Assembly (NCBI GenBank): GCA_003427395.1
Contig: BFEA01000182.1
Coordinates: 2,211,876-2,232,618, forward strand
Length of the DNA: 20,743 nucleotides
Direction of reading: 5' to 3'
Source: Chara braunii
Taxonomy: Eukaryota > Streptophyta > Charophyceae > Charales > Characeae
Below the pieces are notes generated by a model, which was given only the letters and a program-made list of their open reading frames with translations, did no database searches and had not been told where the DNA came from. Positions 1-8,869 of this stretch are shown here, piece by piece; positions within the stretch are counted from its first letter, which is position 1, and each line of letters starts with the position of its first letter. Both the position numbers and the translations under genes were made by a program.

Positions 1-95
1 TTTTTTTTTTTTTTTTTTTTTTTTAGCTGGGACCCTCCCTGGTCCTTGCACGGGCTGGCCACCCGGGACCCGGGCGGCCCGGCTGGTAGCCTACA
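1..95. other. Poly(T) run followed by GC-rich segment
   Basis: The window opens with 24 consecutive T, followed by about 70 bases of GC-rich sequence containing CCCGGGACCCGGGCGGCCCG. Read on the minus strand this is a GC-rich stretch ending in a poly(A) tail, so it could be the 3' end of a retroposed transcript lying on the minus strand. The left edge cuts it off, so the other end and any target duplication cannot be seen. It may equally be simple repeat. Confidence 0.35.
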
Positions 96-340
96 TATAC
101 ATATATTAAAATAAATATATCAAATATATATAGAAAATAAAAACATAAAATTAAAATTTGAAAAATAAATAAATAAATAAAATATAAAATAATAATAAAA
201 TATATAATAATAATAATAAAATAAAATAATAACAAAATATATTAAAGGATATATATATATATAAATTAAATAAATAATATAAAATAAAATAAAAAACAAT
301 AATATAAAATTAAGAATCAAAAAGTGTAATAGAAATCAGT
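96..340. repeat. AT-rich low-complexity DNA, left flank of the retrotransposon
   Basis: This is nearly pure A/T with ATA, AAATA and TATATA motifs. The same composition resumes directly after the 3' LTR, at about 8644-8760. The two stretches were therefore probably one tract before the retrotransposon inserted. Apparent reading frames here are runs of Phe, Ile and Tyr and are not genes. Confidence 0.85.
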
Positions 341-344
341 AAAG
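341..344. repeat. Target site duplication AAAG (left copy)
   Basis: AAAG lies immediately before the TG that opens the 5' LTR. The same four bases follow the CA that closes the 3' LTR, at 8640-8643. Ty3/gypsy elements usually duplicate 4-6 bp, so this fits. A 4-bp match in A-rich DNA can arise by chance, so its weight comes from its position at both LTR boundaries. Confidence 0.6.
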
Positions 345-911
345 TGCAAGGATTCGGATCCCCGGCATGCCTAAGGGGGCCCCTGTTGCATCTGTGCCCG
401 CCCTAAGTGAAGGCGGGCCTAACAAATCACGAGAGGCCCTCGGCTGTCAATTTCGTATTTGGGGTCCAGGCAGTTTCGTCGCGCCAGTTGGTTGAGAAAA
501 ACACAGGCCGAGCAGCGAGACCTTCCAGGCCTTTCCAAAGTGATACAGGCCCTGGACGAGAATCGCAGCTTCATACACAGACAGTTGGGAGGCCCACCCG
601 AACAAGGCCCAGTAGCTGCAAGAGAGGCGCAGCATCCTGGGGCCTACCGGAAGCTTCTGGGCACAGGCCAGTACAGCCAGGCTGCCGAATGAGGGAGGCT
701 CTTCCATATAGGAAAGAGCTCGCTGCCTGGCCAAGCATTCGGGCACTCGCATGCTGGCGGCAGTGCTGCTGGAGCTGAAGCTTGTGGGCTGCTGCTAGCG
801 CTGAGAGGCGAGGTGCAATGCTGCTTTCTGAACACTGTGATACGATCTGGCTTTCAATGTGATTGTGCAATCTGAATATTGTCATCTCGCTTCTGTTCAT
901 TTTCCTTGCCA
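345..911 (+). repeat. 5' LTR (shortened form)
   Basis: The segment starts TGCAAGGATTCGG and ends TTGCCA, giving the usual TG...CA termini. It aligns with 7666-8639 along its whole length, with about 20 substitutions in the first 470 bases. It lacks the 407 bp present in the 3' LTR, and the gap falls at a GGTGCAA that is single here (813-819) and double in the other LTR. LTRs carry the promoter and polyadenylation signals; a TATA-like CCATATAGG lies near 704. The primer binding site follows two bases after the end. Confidence 0.9.
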
Positions 912-913
912 TT

Positions 914-934
914 TGGTATCGGAGCTGGTTCGAA
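914..934 (+). promoter_or_regulatory. Primer binding site for initiator Met tRNA
   Basis: TGGTATCGGAGCTGGTTCGA lies two bases after the 5' LTR. The first 12 bases match, with one change, the TGGTATCAGAGC complement of the plant tRNA-iMet 3' end, which primes minus-strand DNA synthesis in many plant LTR elements. This fixes both the LTR end and the element's orientation. Confidence 0.88.
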
Positions 935-2236
935 CTGCGCTCATTGGTTCTTCACAATAGCTGTTCGGTGCTTCGCATGAGGTGTGGGGCAGTGATAAGG
1001 CTAGGGCGTTGGACGTAAGGCGGCCCAGGGTCATGTGGGCGCGCCAGAAAGCTATGTGGTGACATTAGGGGTGTACGCTGGATGATGAGAGCTCGCTGAT
1101 GTGGCATTTAAGCCGAGGTGGAACTGCATTCTGCTGTTGGTTGTGCCGAGGCAAAGACCGGTCATCATAAATGCACATCAGGTTGCCAGTGAGAAATCTG
1201 TGGTTGGGGGCAGCATTATGAGGTACGTTGCTTCCTTTCTTGTCTACCCTCTTCATTACTTCTTACCGTGAGGAAGTGAGTTCTGTCTTGAGAGTCCTCT
1301 CAATGTGAGGTGTCGCGAGCGCTCAACCTTGAGAGTCNCTCTCAATGTGAGGTGTCGCGAGCGCTCAACCTTGAGAGTCGACATTCTTCCTGGGCAGCAA
1401 GCTGGTGGGAGACGGGCGATGCCTCTGAAGGGCCCTGGACGAAGCACTCGGGTCACGGTCACCATGCCAACCCGCTGGGACTAGTACACGCAGGCTTTGC
1501 CACAAGTCCTTGGTTCTGCTGCTGCGCAATAGAGGTCATGCAGGGCATGCCAGCCCTTTGAACAGACGCTTACCAGACCGTCTCTAAATATTTCTGGCCG
1601 GGACTCGGTGTTGATTCTGGCTGTGATCGTCGTCCTGTCTGCGACGTTAAATCATTCCTGAGGAGTTACGGGGGATCTCCTTGAATGCCTCCTGATCAGC
1701 CAGATCAAACTGGGTGTAAAGCTCGTTGCAGGCGAGGATAAATAATGTGCAGGGGCTGGCAGGTTTGGCGTTGACTTGGGGCACAGGGGTGGGCTGGATT
1801 GCACACCTTCAGACATGCTGCTCAACCAGATGCTCAAGGCGTTGACACAAAGCGACAACTCAAGAAGGACACAGGGAGATGGGGGATTCCGGGTAACTGT
1901 TCGCGGTGGCACTAATTAGACAAAACTGCCATCCAGCATGCATCTCAACAGGTAGGTTATTTTTATTTTTGGTTATTTAGTTGTTACGGACTTGTTAACA
2001 ACTGACAGACAGTTGCAGATAGGTTAGTCCTTTACCTTGCTGCATTGCAATCTGTGCAAGAATAATCTAAAAATAGAATTAAACTTACCTGTAGGATCTG
2101 ACATTGATTGTTGGTTACTACTTGACTACTACTCTCCAGGTTGACCGGAATTAGGTGATTGATCATACCCGGTTGTGTGTCAGGCTGAGGTAGGGTTCAG
2201 TGTGGACTCTAGTTTAGATCACACACACTGTAGCTC
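935..2236 (+). other. Untranslated leader of the retrotransposon
   Basis: About 1.3 kb lies between the primer binding site and the first gag ATG, with no convincing coding frame. It holds the duplicated 41-bp segment around the N at 1338. It also has a possible intron, 1952-2139: donor CAACAG/GTAGGT and pyrimidine-rich acceptor CTCTCCAG. A perfect consensus donor CAG/GTAAGT also occurs on the minus strand near 2084-2092. The leader probably carries packaging signals, but none can be recognised by sequence. Confidence 0.55.
1297..1379 (+). repeat. Perfect 41-bp duplication around a single N
   Basis: Bases 1297-1337 and 1339-1379 are identical and separated only by the N at 1338. A tandem copy broken by exactly one undetermined base is what results when two overlapping contig ends are joined without merging. 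I read it as an assembly artefact, not a biological duplication. Confidence 0.8.
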
Positions 2237-4513
2237 ATGAGTGATGCAGGCGGTAGTGAGGAGGAAGAACGAGTAGTGGAACATCTTAGAGTGACTCGTA
2301 GAACTGCACTCAGTCAACCGATTACCTTCTTGGAGTTAGACCAGGGAGAGGAAAGGTGGCTGCGAAGGGAAGCGAGGGAAAGGACGATATTAGAGAGGGC
2401 TAGGACAACAGCAACCAACGTTGAACGGACACTTGCAGCAGCAAGACTAGCGTGCGCTACAGTTCAGGTTGAGGTTGCGATGGCTACCTCCTCTACAGTG
2501 TCACAGGCCTTGTCCCAATCCTCTTCGTCGGGTGTCAGTCAGGGTATCTCTCAGAGTTCTGTTAATTAATCTGTTGGCTCACAAGTCAGCCAGCAGATGC
2601 CACTCACACCAGAGGATTATGAGATCCTCCAGGCAGAGGAACTTCATGATGAGTTGCAGCGGCAGTTGAGAGAGGCAGCGGTGAGGAGAGAGCGGGCTAT
2701 TTTGAGAAAAAACAGACTAGGGAGTAGGAGACAAGAGCTAGGCAGATTAGAAGCATTAGATGAGTCAACACTTGACCCTGCGTAACTCGCTCCTGTAGCT
2801 GACCTCGGGTTGGCCTGTGAGACCAGCCCCTTGGCCTGTTCTCACAGGCCTGTGTTATATTCGGGGTAGGCCAGTCCAGGCCGGTACCTCTGTCGGTACC
2901 AGCCAGTCCAGTCCAGTCCCGTAAGTCCGCTGGGGTATACCCCAGCCATTGTCTGTTTTCAGTCTCATTCCTCACTGACACATTTTGGAGTACGTGCGTT
3001 GGAGTCTTGCATGGGGAGCCGCGTTGTGCCATCTTGCTCCCCCTTCTTCCTCCATCTCCATCTCTGTCACTAGCGGAGCACCACACCTGGTGGGTCNGGT
3101 CCGCTACAGCTCCTCTGCGTGGCTGAAGCGCAGGCTATTCAGCAGGAAGTGCTGGCCGAACAAGTGGCAGGCCAAAAGCAAATTATGGCTGCACTGCAGG
3201 CTCCTTGTCTCATGATGAGGCAGCCTCAGTATGCTGTAGCTCCCCCTACGGGTGCGGGTCCCTCAGTGACGTTGTTGCTAGTAGGGCCATCCTTCTCTCC
3301 CATGTTTGGCATTCCTTCATCGAGTGGTCAACCAATAATTAGTGGTCCGGTTCTTAGAACTTTTGCCGTACCATCCACGACAGTGGTTACTACAGTCCCA
3401 CTATCAAGTCAGGCTCAGGTTGGTATGCAGCAACCTGTTTCGGTGGCTATGCAGCCACTGCAGCAATCTCCTGGGCCAATGCAGCTTATGCAGTGGATGC
3501 CCAAAATACCCTTGTTGAGTTCTAAGCCCTTCTCCGACGACAGGAAGAAGGATGAGGATTTGGATACCTAGGTAAGGACAATGCCTACCTATGTGAGGCA
3601 CAAGCTTACCAGGCCGAAGCAAGAAGTTGTAGTGGCTGCCTCCTTTCTAGAGGGGTCAGCAGCCCGCTGGTTGAATGGCCTAGTGCAGCAGCAGGGCTAC
3701 GGTCATAACAATGATACGTGGGCCCAGACCCAGACATTGGAAGAGTTCGTACGGTCCGTGTACAATAGGTGGCATGACCCTCAAGGGGCTCGAAAGGCCA
3801 CAGACGCAATCAACAGTCTTTGTGTCAGAAGGTACAAGAATGTTCGAGAGCTCACGGATACTGTAGAACGTCTGCTCGTGGTACCTGGTGTGCGCTATGA
3901 CTAGCAGGTTCTCCTCACGGATTACCTAAGATGTCTGCCTTCAGAGGTTAGGACAAAGCTGGTGGATGAGGCCTATGTCGAGCAGCACAAATCCGCCTCC
4001 TTCAGCAAGAAGGTCTTAGATATAGAGGCGAAACTCGGGTCCGCGCATCAGAGTCAGGGAGATGGTAGGAAGAAGAGACTACCCCAGGACTGGAAGAAGA
4101 AAGGTCAACTAATGTTCGTCGACCACGATGGTCAGGCGACAGAAATTGACGACTTCCCAGACCTTGGGGAGGAGACAGAGCACGATGGGGCCAGCGAGAC
4201 TTCGGATGGGGGAGTCGTAGCACCCATCAAGGAAAAGGCTAGGGGAACCGGGAAAAAGAAGGTAGTACGGTCCACGGGTCAGGGCGACCAAGGTACACCC
4301 GCATGGGTGAAACTTGGTTTAGATTATGAGTTGTGGAGGGACCGAGTTGCTAGGGGTACATGTATGAACTGTGGCAACTATGGCCACACATCCAGAACGT
4401 GTCGAGATAAAAAAGTCCTAACAAGGGTAGCCTCTCCAACGGTGGTGGGACCATATTCGAACCCTGACGGTGCTTCTCCGAGCATTTCGCAAGGAAACAC
4501 CTCCGGCCAGTAG
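2237..4513 (+). pseudogene. gag: gag polyprotein of the Ty3/gypsy element, broken
   Basis: One reading frame runs from ATG 2237 to TAG 4511-4513, with in-frame stops at 2567, 2783, 3569 and 3902. The N-terminal part is Glu/Arg-rich and probably coiled-coil (ILRKNRLGSRRQELGRL). The middle is Gln/Met-rich. A retrotransposon capsid-like domain follows, about 3570-3960 (AASFLEGSAARWLNGL, then NRWHDPQGARKATDAINSL). A basic linker leads to a CCHC zinc knuckle at 4361-4402 (CMNCGNYGHTSRTC, C-x2-C-x4-H-x4-C), which binds nucleic acid. The stops at 3569 and 3902 sit inside otherwise well-kept capsid sequence and fit G-to-A or C-to-T decay of Trp and Gln codons (inference). About 300 bp of unrelated-looking sequence splits the frame at 2786-3100. 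Gag would form the virus-like particle; this copy cannot make a full-length one. Confidence 0.85.
2786..3100 (+). other. Non-coding interruption within gag, with a 10-bp-arm inverted repeat
   Basis: Between two well-preserved gag blocks lie about 315 bp with stops in the gag frame and a different composition. GGCCTGTGAG at 2812-2821 is perfectly matched by CTCACAGGCC at 2841-2850, with 19 bases between. GTCCAGTCCAGTCC and paired GGTACC sites follow. The gag frame resumes in the same phase after the N at 3097. It may be a small nested insertion or a decayed part of the original gag; no target duplication is obvious. Confidence 0.45.
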
Positions 4514-5174
4514 GAGTTTTAGCCACTCTTACTCGCGCTGAAGTGGTAACATTGCCTTCCCCACTTCAGGTGTTGGCCAGGGCTAGTGACCCACGTATCG
4601 CCTCGCAGATACATTCAGACCCATCGACGCTCTGTTCGAGAGATGTGTCTGAGGCCCTAGAAGAGTTAGAGACTGAGTGGTCAGGGAAGGACCCCAGAGA
4701 CTTTTGGGCGATGATCAGTAGAGGTCCAAAAGGTGAACACTTCATGGTAGAGGTTGATGTAGGTGGCCGCACGCCTTCGCAAACGTAGACTTTACACGAA
4801 ACTTTATCAGTCGTGCTTGTGTGGATAGACTGCGCTTAGGGGACCAAGTGCGGCGGCTTAGCAGAACTGTAGCTTCTACGCTCGCCAACAAGCACCAAAT
4901 GTCAGTCAAAGACTATGTCAAGGACGTAGTCTGTACCTTCTCTTATGGAGGAGGGGAAGTGAGACATAAAATCTCATTCCTCATTAGCGACAAACTGCCC
5001 TTCGATATGCTACTAGGCATGTACTACCTCGAGGTCGCTCAACCTCAGTTTGATTGGGATAGGAAGGTGTTGATACACAAGCTGCCAAACGGTAGGACCG
5101 TTAGACTGCAAAAGTATAAAGCTAGCAATCTAGTGGAAAACTACGGCTGCATGTGTGCCTCCTCTTTCTATAAC
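4514..5174 (+). pseudogene. Aspartic protease region of gag-pol, active site damaged
   Basis: A first block (4543-4788, frame 1) contains FMVEVDVGG, the strand that normally precedes the retropepsin active site. The frame then changes to frame 3 at about 4785, reading VDFTRNFISRACVDRLRLG. Retroelement proteases have D-S/T-G-A here before a [R/S]-N/H-F-I segment. This copy keeps the Asp and RNFIS but has lost the Ser-Gly, which fits a small deletion. The C-terminal flap and helix region is well kept (ISDKLPFDMLLGMYYL, then PQFDWDRK), including the LG-x-x-[FY]L motif typical of Ty3 proteases. The enzyme would cut the gag-pol polyprotein; this one is almost certainly inactive. Confidence 0.75.
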
Positions 5175-5365
5175 TACTATAAGCAGAATTGCGAGGAGGG
5201 CATGTATCTAGTCTTTGTCTCTGAAAAAGGGGAGGCCGTTAAAACACCCCCAGAGATAGAATCATTCGTNTACTATAAGCAGAATTGCGAGGAGGGCATG
5301 TATCTAGTCTTTGTCTCTGAAAAAGGGGAGGCCGTTAAAACACCCCCAGAGATAGAATCATTCGT
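5175..5365 (+). repeat. Perfect 95-bp duplication around a single N
   Basis: Bases 5175-5269 and 5271-5365 are identical and separated by the N at 5270. With the N counted, the frame continues through both copies, so the peptide from YYKQNCEEGMYLV to IESF appears twice. As at 1338, this is best explained by two overlapping contig ends joined without merging. Confidence 0.82.
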
Positions 5366-5616
5366 CGCGCAATATTCCGACCTTTTTTAGGAGCCCACAA
5401 GCGTGGTAGAAAGGGAGGTGGTCCATGCAATAGAGGTTGTCCCAGGTAGTAAGGTACCTAGAGGACGCATCTATAGGATGTCTCCTGCGGAGTTGGATGA
5501 GCTCCGCCGCCAGCGCAAGGAGCTCACAGAAAAGGGATGGATTCGGCCTAGTACCTCCCCTTACGATGCACCAGTCCTATTTGTCCCAAAGAAGGGAGGT
5601 ACCGTGAGGATGTGCG
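5366..5616 (+). pseudogene. Reverse transcriptase N-terminal remnant, core deleted
   Basis: Frame 3 carries the protease-RT linker, broken by TAG at 5388, then the start of the RT fingers: PSTSPYDAPVLFVPKKGGTV followed by RMC. This is the usual Ty3 motif preceding the RT catalytic domain. Directly after RMC (about 5612-5617) the sequence jumps to GYYRPFVKNYSTI, which normally lies several hundred bases downstream at the RT/RNase H border, and the frame changes from 3 to 1. The palm, including the Asp motif and YxDD catalytic box, is therefore missing. RT would copy the RNA into DNA; this remnant has no polymerase activity. Confidence 0.85.
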
Positions 5617-6092
5617 GGCTACTATCGTCCGTTTGTGAAGAACTATAGTACTATAACTTCCCCATTAACAGATCTAACTCGACTTGACACCCCTTGGGAG
5701 TGGACTGAAGAGTGTGAGGCGGCGTTCAGGAAACTGAAGTATGCCCTGACACACTATGAGGTTTTTAAACTTCCTGATCCTGATAAGCCATTAGTAGTGA
5801 CCACAAACGCCAACCAATATGGCATACGTGCGGTCCTTGCACAAAAGGAGGGGCCCAAGTTGAGACCTATCGAGTACATGAGTAAGAAGATGCCATCTCA
5901 GAAACTAGCCAGGTCTACCTACGAGCGTGAGCTCTATGCCCTTTACCGAGCGCTGGTCCATTGGAGGCACTATCTCCTTGGCAATTTTTTTTTATGTAAG
6001 ATCTGACCATGAGACCCTGCGCTGGATCAAGACACAACCGGTACTCTCAGATGCACTCAAGAGATGGATAGAAGTGATAAGGTGCGCTAGTG
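5617..6092 (+). pseudogene. RNase H domain remnant
   Basis: Frame 1 reads from the connection domain (GYYRPFVKNYSTI) into RNase H: LVVTTNANQYGIRAVLAQ, then a PIEYMSKK strand and YERELYALYRALVHWRHYLLG. Ty3 RNase H normally has Asp in the first strand (T-D-A-S/N); here the codon at 5806-5808 is AAC, Asn. The frame is lost in a nine-T run at 5985-5993. It continues one frame over as FYVRSDHETLRWIKTQP up to about 6075, and is then cut short before the usual end of the domain. RNase H removes the RNA strand during reverse transcription. Loss of an acidic residue plus the frameshift makes activity very unlikely. Confidence 0.82.
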
Positions 6093-7625
6093 GATGAATT
6101 CGGCAGATCTAACGATCTAACTGGATCTTTGGTGGAAGCCTATCAGCAAGATTCAGTTATGTATGAGATCATCCATAAGTTCAAAGAGAAGGATAAAGTA
6201 ACTTCTGACGAATTTGCAATGGTAGATGGCTTGTTGTTTCTTGAAAAGGCAGGGAATGAGAGACTGTGTGTTCCAAATAGTGAGTCTGTGCGTAGTTTAT
6301 TTTTAGGTGAGTGTCACGATGCAACTGGACATTTTGGTTATAGGAAAACATCAGCTAACCTAGTACATAGATTTTGGTTGGCAACTATGATGCAAGATGC
6401 CAAGAGATACGTAGAAACCTGCCAGGTTTGTGAACGGGACAAACCAAGGACTAAGGCTCCGCTCGGGCTCATCAAGCCCTTGTCGATTCTTGAAGGTCCT
6501 GGTTAGAGTGTGTCCATGGATTTCATGGATACTCTTGTGACCAGCAGGTCAGGAAAAAGGCACATCTTCGTTATAGTAGACCGTTTTTTCAAATATGCCA
6601 GACTGATCGCTATGTCGGAGACTGCTAAAACTGACTATGTCATCAGACTGTTAATGGATAACTGGGTCCAAGACTTTGGTTTACCTAACTCTATCGTCAG
6701 TGACCGGGATGTACGTTTCACAAGCGAACTGTGGCAAAGCACAACCCAACAGATGGGCACCAAACTGCAGATGACATCAGGGAACCACCCTGAGTCAAAT
6801 GGACAGGTGGAACAAATGAATTGAGTAGTGCAGCATTTACTGAGGCACTACATTAAGCCAAGTCAGGATGACTGGGACGAGAAACTGCCTCTCGTCGCCA
6901 ACCTATACAACAATGTTGTACATAGCGCAACCGACATGACCCCCAACCAACTGCATCTTGGTTGGAAGCCTAGAACCGCCTTAGATTTTCTGTTACCTGA
7001 GAGTCGACCATCTGCAGCACCAGGCAGCATAGAGTTTGCTGTAAAGTATGATCAGATGCTGCAAAAGGCTGTAGAGCATATTAGAAAAGCTCAAGAGGCC
7101 ATGGTGGCATCTGAGAATAAGCACAGACGGCCGTCTCAATTTAAGGTAGGAGAACGAGTTTGGATTAAATCTGAGTTGGGACAAGAACTGGGAATTTCTA
7201 GTAAGCTAATGCCACAGTACTTCGGTCCTTGGGAGGTCTTAGACATAGTGGGAGATCAGATGGACGGGCCTTCCTATGTGATTCGTATCCCACCACATCT
7301 ACGTACACACCCTGTATTCCATGCCTCAAAGCTGGCACCTTTCGCAGAGTCTGCACAATTCTCTTCCAAACGGTCAATGATGCCCCCAACCATGGATAGC
7401 GAAGTGGACATCGACCAGATTGTGGAGCATCGTGTGATGCCTGTTCCTCGACCACCGGATAGAGGCCTCCCTCCTAAGCCAAAAATGCAGCACCGGGTCA
7501 GATTCAGACATCATCTGGATCCTAGCGAAGATCGGTGGTTCACCAGAGAAGAACTCATGAGAACTGCACCTCAATTCATTGCAGGCTACGAAAGAGATCT
7601 CAAAGGAAAGATGTCTGCAGAATAG
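6093..7625 (+). pseudogene. Integrase with HHCC finger, DD35E core, GPY/F and chromodomain-like tail
   Basis: This is the best kept part of pol, all in frame 3 with stops at 6504 and 6822. The HHCC zinc finger has its first His at 6315 (HDATGHFGYRKTSANLVHRFW) and ends CQVCERDK. In the catalytic core, Asp is at 6519 (SMDFMD), Asp at 6702 (VSDRDVRFTSELW) and Glu at 6810 (GQVEQMN). The last two are exactly 35 residues apart, the DD35E spacing. The C-terminal part has the GPY/F block (PQYFGPWEVLDIVG, HPVFHASKLAPF), then VEHRVMPVPRPPDRG and WFTREELMRTAPQFIAGYER, which I read as a diverged chromodomain-type targeting tail. Integrase inserts the cDNA into chromosomes. The catalytic triad is intact, but both stops lie before or within the core boundaries. 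Confidence 0.9.
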
Positions 7626-7653
7626 ACGACTTCCCAGGGGACTATCGAAGTAC

Positions 7654-7665
7654 AGGAGGAGGGAA
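7654..7665 (+). promoter_or_regulatory. Polypurine tract
   Basis: AGGAGGAGGGAA abuts the TG that starts the 3' LTR. This RNase-H-resistant purine run primes plus-strand DNA synthesis in LTR retrotransposons, and its position confirms the 3' LTR start. Confidence 0.9.
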
Positions 7666-8639
7666 TGCGAGGATTCGGATCCCTGGCAGGCCTAAGGGGG
7701 CCGCTGTTGCATCTGTGCCCGCCCTAAGTGAAGGCGGGTCGAACAAATCACGAGAGGCCCTCGGCTGTCAATTTCGTATTTGGGGTCCAGGCAGTTTCGT
7801 CGTGCCAGTTGGTTGAGAAAAACACAGGCCGAGCAGCGAGACCTTCCAGGCCTTTCCAAAGTGATACAGGCCCTGGACGAGAATCGCAGCTTCATACACA
7901 GACAGTTGGGAGGCCAAACCGAACAAGGCCCAGTAGCTGCAAGAGAGGCGCATCATCTTGGGGCCTACCGGAAGCTTTTGGGCCCTGGCCAGTCCAGCCA
8001 GGCTGCCGGATGAGGCAGGCTCTTTCCATATAGGAAAGAGCTCGCTGTCTGGCCAGGCATTCGGGCACTCGCATGCCGGCGGCAGTGCTGCTGGAGCTGA
8101 AGCTTGTGGGCTGCTGCTAGCGCTGAGAGGCGAGGTGCAAGCACGTGCGGTCGTGCAAGGAGGAGGGCGCTGCTGAGGGCAGCGCCATAGCCCAGCCTCC
8201 ATAACTGGCAGGGCTTGGATGTACAGTGAGGCGCAGGGGTAAGACGTGGGTGTAAGACGAGGGAAGAGAGAGAGAGAAGGATGATGATGATGATGATGTG
8301 AGGGCACATACCTGGTATTGGTGATGGTCTGCATGGGCGACATCTTCAAGTACTTCGGAGGCTGTTGACGTCAACAGTTGCATTGTCAATTAGTAGGCTA
8401 GTAGTAGTTGTGTAGGGAGTAGGCTGGGCGCCGAGCGCCAAGTAGGGAGATAGGGACTGGATACATATGTTGGTGGTGGCGAGAGCAAGCTCTCATTGAC
8501 ATTGGTTTTCAGTGCTACGATTCTCCATTGGTGTCATATTGGTGCAATGCTGCTTTCTGAACACTGTGATACGAACTGGCTTTCAATGTGATTGTGCAAT
8601 CTGAATATTGTCATCTCGCTTCTGTTCATTCTCCTTGCA
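7666..8639 (+). repeat. 3' LTR (long form)
   Basis: The LTR begins TGCGAGGATTCGG and ends CCTTGCA, followed by the AAAG target duplication. It matches the 5' LTR at 7666-8140 and 8541-8639. The 400 bp between, plus one GGTGCAA copy, are absent from the 5' LTR. A (GAT)n microsatellite lies at about 8280-8297 and a GA run just before it. Confidence 0.92.
8141..8540 (+). other. 400-bp segment unique to the 3' LTR, flanked by GGTGCAA
   Basis: GGTGCAA occurs at 8134-8140 and again at 8541-8547, and only once at the matching point of the 5' LTR. The ends of the segment (GCACGTGCGG and TGTCATATT) show no terminal inverted repeats and no poly(A). A deletion from the 5' LTR between the two 7-bp repeats is therefore more likely than insertion of a transposon with a 7-bp target duplication, but both fit the bases seen. 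Confidence 0.75.
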
Positions 8640-8643
8640 AAAG
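8640..8643. repeat. Target site duplication AAAG (right copy)
   Basis: The four bases after the 3' LTR repeat those at 341-344. Confidence 0.6.
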
Positions 8644-8760
8644 AATATAAATAAGAAAATTAAAAAAATAATAATAACAACATAAATATATAAATTCATA
8701 CTTTCGACTAATACATCCCACACGTATACTGAGAAACCCACAAAGCTAAAAACCATAAAG
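8644..8760. repeat. AT-rich low-complexity DNA, right flank of the retrotransposon
   Basis: This continues the A/T-rich composition seen before the 5' LTR and contains AATAATAATAAC. No gene is visible. Confidence 0.8.
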
Positions 8761-8869
8761 TTATAGGTCTTAAACTATAAATGACTTATGGAACCCGCGC
8801 CCAAAACCACAACTACAATTCGCCACCATGAAAACAATTCCTTTCTTAACACTAACCCAAATCTGAGTT

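Larger units (their letters stand above)
345..8639 (+). mobile_element. Ty3/gypsy LTR retrotransposon, complete ends but degenerate inside
   Basis: The order of parts is LTR, primer binding site, leader, gag, protease, RT, RNase H, integrase, polypurine tract, LTR. RT/RNase H before integrase places it in Ty3/gypsy. A GPY/F motif followed by a chromodomain-like tail suggests a chromovirus-type element. The total length is 8.3 kb. It cannot replicate by itself: most of RT, including the region that carries the catalytic YxDD box, is absent, gag has several in-frame stops, and pol changes frame several times. The LTRs differ at roughly 22 positions over 567 bp counted by eye, so the insertion is not recent. 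Two joins with N inside the element (1338, 5270) duplicate their flanks and are probably assembly errors. Confidence 0.93.

Noticed and set aside
407-912. Several overlapping open frames on both strands in the LTR, repeated at 7728-8389
   Set aside because: They recur only because the two LTRs are copies of each other; LTRs are regulatory and the frames overlap on both strands without a protein signature.
914-934. Part of a real tRNA gene (TGGTATC...GGTTCGA)
   Set aside because: Its position right after the LTR and the lack of any cloverleaf show it is the primer binding site complementary to a tRNA.
8281-8297. CRISPR-like or structured repeat
   Set aside because: It is a simple GAT microsatellite.
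8141-8540. A SINE or MITE inserted in the 3' LTR
   Set aside because: There are no terminal inverted repeats, poly(A) tail or recognisable pol III boxes; deletion from the 5' LTR explains the bases more simply, though insertion is not excluded.
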